Shown here piece after piece: positions 19,074-21,191 of a DNA stretch of 21,191 nt; positions within the stretch are counted from its first letter, which is position 1, and the number at the start of each line of letters is the position of its first letter. A program made the translations under genes and the position numbers. The DNA lies in contig DIDS01000028.1 in the NCBI GenBank assembly GCA_002418265.1, positions 1 to 21,191 of the forward strand, in the 5' to 3' direction. The notes beneath the pieces are model-generated. The model made no database searches. It saw nothing but the letters and a program-made list of their open reading frames with translations, and was not told the origin of the DNA. Source of the DNA: Acidimicrobiia bacterium UBA5794. Lineage in GTDB: Bacteria; Actinomycetota; Acidimicrobiia; Spongiisociales; UBA5794.

Positions 19074-21158
19074 ATGTCACGCACCATTCCACTCGAGACA
19101 ATCCGCAATATCGGAATCATGGCCCACATTGACGCGGGCAAAACGACGACGACCGAGCGAATTCTCTACTACACGGGCCGCACCCACAAGATCGGTGAGG
19201 TGCATGAGGGCGCGGCCGTCATGGACTGGATGGAGCAGGAACAAGAACGCGGCATCACGATCACGTCAGCGGCGACAACGACCTCGTGGCACGGGCACAC
19301 CATCAACATCATCGACACGCCCGGCCACGTTGACTTCACGGTTGAGGTCGAACGATCCCTCCGCGTTCTCGACGGTGCCGTAGCGGTATTCGACGCCGTC
19401 TCGGGTGTTGAACCCCAGTCAGAGACCGTATGGCGTCAGGCTGACAAGTACGGTGTTCCCCGGATCTGTTTCATCAACAAGATGGACCGCATCGGTGCAG
19501 ACTTTTTCGCGGCCAATCAGTCCATCATCGACCGCCTTGGCGGAAATCCCGTTCCGATTCAGATTCCGATTGGCGCCGAGGCCGACTTCAAGGGCGTGGT
19601 TGACCTCGTCGAGATGAAGGCCATTTTGTGGCACGACGATGACGGTATGAAGTGGGATGACGCTGAGATCCCAGCCGAACTTGTCGACATGGCCGACGAA
19701 TGGCACCACAAGATGCTCGATGTCGTTGCGGCCGAGGATGAATCCCTCATGGAGAAATACCTCATGGAAGAGGAACTGACTCCAGACGAAATCCGCTCGG
19801 CGATCCGTAAAGGCACCATAGAGCGAGCCTTCGTACCCGTGTTGATGGGAACCGCCTTCAAGAACAAGGGCATTCAGCCACTCCTCGACGCAGTCGTTGC
19901 CTATCTTCCGTCGCCAGCGGATCTCCCCCCGATACAGGGATTCCGACCGGGTCGCGAAGAGGACATCGAAGAGCGCAAGGCAATCGATTCTGAGCCCTTC
20001 TCTGCCCTCGCTTTCAAGATCATGTCTGACCCGTATGTCGGAAAGCTCACCTACTTCCGTGTCTATTCCGGGAGGGCAGACAAGGGCGATTCCGTTATCA
20101 ACACAACCAATGGCAAGAAGGAACGCTTCGGGCGTCTCCTTCGTATGCATGCCGCCAAGCAGGAAGATATCGACGAGATCATGACCGGTGACATTGTCGC
20201 AGCCGTCGGTCTCAAGAACACCAAGACGGGTGACACCCTTTCGGCCGTGAGTGATCCTGTGCAGCTTGAGTCGATGACGTTCCCCGACCCTGTGATCTCC
20301 GTTGCGATCGAGCCGAAAACGAAATCCGATCAAGACAAGCTCGGTACCGGTCTTGCACGGCTCACGGAAGAGGACCCAACCTTCACCGTTCACAGTGACG
20401 AAGAAACCGGACAGACGATCATCGAAGGAATGGGCGAGCTCCACCTTGAGGTCATCGTCGACAGGCTCTTTCGTGAATTCAAGGTCGAGGCCAACGTGGG
20501 CCGCCCACAGGTTGCATACCGTGAGACGATCAAGCGTCCCGTCAGCAAGATCGATGCCAAGTTCAAGCGCCAAACCGGTGGGTCAGGTATGTATGGCCAC
20601 GTCGTCATCGATCTTGAACCGCTCGCGCCGGGATCAGGTTTTGTATTCGAGGATGCCGTCAAGGGTGGCAATGTCCCACGTGAGTACATTCCAGCTGTCG
20701 AAAAGGGCATGCGAGAGGCACTCAACGGTGGCGTGCTCGCTGGCTATCCACTTACGGACATCCTGGCCCGCCTCATCGACGGGTCGAGCCATGCGGTCGA
20801 CTCAAACGAGATGGCGTTCAAGATCGCAGGCTCCATGGCGATCCAGGAGGCTGCGAAAACGGCCGGGGTCAAACTCCTCGAGCCGGTGATGTCCCTTGAG
20901 GTGGTCACACCCGAGGACTACATGGGTGATGTCATCGGAGACATCTCGTCACGTCGTGGCAAGGTTGAATCCATGGAATCCCGGGGAACAGGGAAGGTTG
21001 TCAATGCACTTGTTCCGCTTGCGGAGATGTTCGGTTACGTCGGTGACCTGAGATCCCGTACGCAGGGCCGGGCTCAATACACGATGCAGTTCCACTCATA
21101 TCAAGAAGTACCGACCCAAGCCGCACAAGAAATCGTGGCCAAGGTCCGAGGCGAATAG
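19074..21158 (+). CDS. fusA: translation elongation factor G
   Basis: EF-G is the GTPase that drives ribosomal translocation and, with RRF, recycling. The 694-residue length is normal. GTP-binding motifs are AHIDAGKT (17-24), RGITI (59-63), DTPGHVDF (81-88) and NKMD (135-138). Domain IV motifs include the EYIPAVEKGMREAL region and the GGSGMYGHVVIDLEP strand. The C-terminal part has VVTPEDYMGDVIGDISSRRG and REGKVE-like features. Having the complete set of EF-G domains and lying between rpsG and tuf, it is the canonical fusA and not an antibiotic-protection paralogue. Confidence 0.97.
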   Translation: MSRTIPLETIRNIGIMAHIDAGKTTTTERILYYTGRTHKIGEVHEGAAVMDWMEQEQERGITITSAATTTSWHGHTINIIDTPGHVDFTVEVERSLRVLDGAVAVFDAVSGVEPQSETVWRQADKYGVPRICFINKMDRIGADFFAANQSIIDRLGGNPVPIQIPIGAEADFKGVVDLVEMKAILWHDDDGMKWDDAEIPAELVDMADEWHHKMLDVVAAEDESLMEKYLMEEELTPDEIRSAIRKGTIERAFVPVLMGTAFKNKGIQPLLDAVVAYLPSPADLPPIQGFRPGREEDIEERKAIDSEPFSALAFKIMSDPYVGKLTYFRVYSGRADKGDSVINTTNGKKERFGRLLRMHAAKQEDIDEIMTGDIVAAVGLKNTKTGDTLSAVSDPVQLESMTFPDPVISVAIEPKTKSDQDKLGTGLARLTEEDPTFTVHSDEETGQTIIEGMGELHLEVIVDRLFREFKVEANVGRPQVAYRETIKRPVSKIDAKFKRQTGGSGMYGHVVIDLEPLAPGSGFVFEDAVKGGNVPREYIPAVEKGMREALNGGVLAGYPLTDILARLIDGSSHAVDSNEMAFKIAGSMAIQEAAKTAGVKLLEPVMSLEVVTPEDYMGDVIGDISSRRGKVESMESRGTGKVVNALVPLAEMFGYVGDLRSRTQGRAQYTMQFHSYQEVPTQAAQEIVAKVRGE

Positions 21159-21169
21159 GAGAAACGGTC

Positions 21170-21191
21170 ATGGCGAAGGCAAAGTTTGAGC
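21170..21191 (+). CDS. tuf: elongation factor Tu, N-terminal fragment cut by the window end
   Basis: Only seven codons are present (MAKAKFE), starting at the ATG at 21170 with AGGAGA upstream, 11 bases after fusA. The sequence and position after fusA match EF-Tu. The rest lies outside the window. Confidence 0.85.

Noticed and set aside
19419..20573. 384-residue open frame opposite fusA
   Set aside because: It is an antisense shadow produced by the codon bias of fusA, with no ribosome binding site or known family.

Overview
The window is a core-information-processing locus from a high-G+C, probably actinobacterial chromosome. The order rpmG / MaoC-type dehydratase / tRNA-Trp / secE / nusG / rplK / rplA / rplJ / rplL / rpoB / rpoC / rpsL / rpsG / fusA / tuf is the actinobacterial one. 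The dehydratase between rpmG and tRNA-Trp recalls the mycobacterial hadABC position. Frequent GTG and TTG starts fit. An early-branching class such as Acidimicrobiia is my inference, because no 16S rRNA is present.

Layout: 43-2296 holds rpmG, a repeat-filled spacer, a double-hotdog dehydratase, an ECF sigma factor and a small zinc-type anti-sigma factor. 2325-4663 has a strong promoter, tRNA-Trp(CCA), secE, nusG, rplK and rplA. 4664-5292 is a non-coding 629-base spacer with a long, highly structured rplJ leader. 5293-6464 is rplJ (with a long acidic tail) and rplL, ending at a GNRA-loop terminator. 6761-9282 is a minus-strand block: a six-helix membrane protein, glutamate decarboxylase and a small membrane protein. 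9430-16976 is the rpoBC operon with its own promoter, leader hairpin and terminator. 17205-17951 is an M50 site-2-type protease. 18023-21191 is the str operon (rpsL, rpsG, fusA, start of tuf) with a structured leader.

The housekeeping genes supply the ribosomal L12 stalk and neighbouring proteins (L10, L12, L11), L1, S12, S7, EF-G and EF-Tu, the catalytic subunits of RNA polymerase, the NusG elongation factor and the SecE translocase subunit. The accessory genes suggest envelope or stress functions (ECF sigma and anti-sigma, M50 protease) and acid or GABA metabolism (glutamate decarboxylase).

The most unusual signals are these. (1) RpoC has lost all four cysteines of the second zinc site while keeping the first. 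(2) A multi-branched RNA fold of about 145 nt begins at the predicted rplJ transcription start, followed by a second fold, an L10-type leader and an attenuator-like hairpin. (3) A dispersed family of degenerate seven-base tandem repeats fills the intergenic spaces, runs into the -35 elements of the rplJ and rpoB promoters and into the 3' end of the protease gene. (4) A second family of GC-rich palindromes sits in three of the same spacers. (5) L10 carries an acidic extension of about 90 residues.
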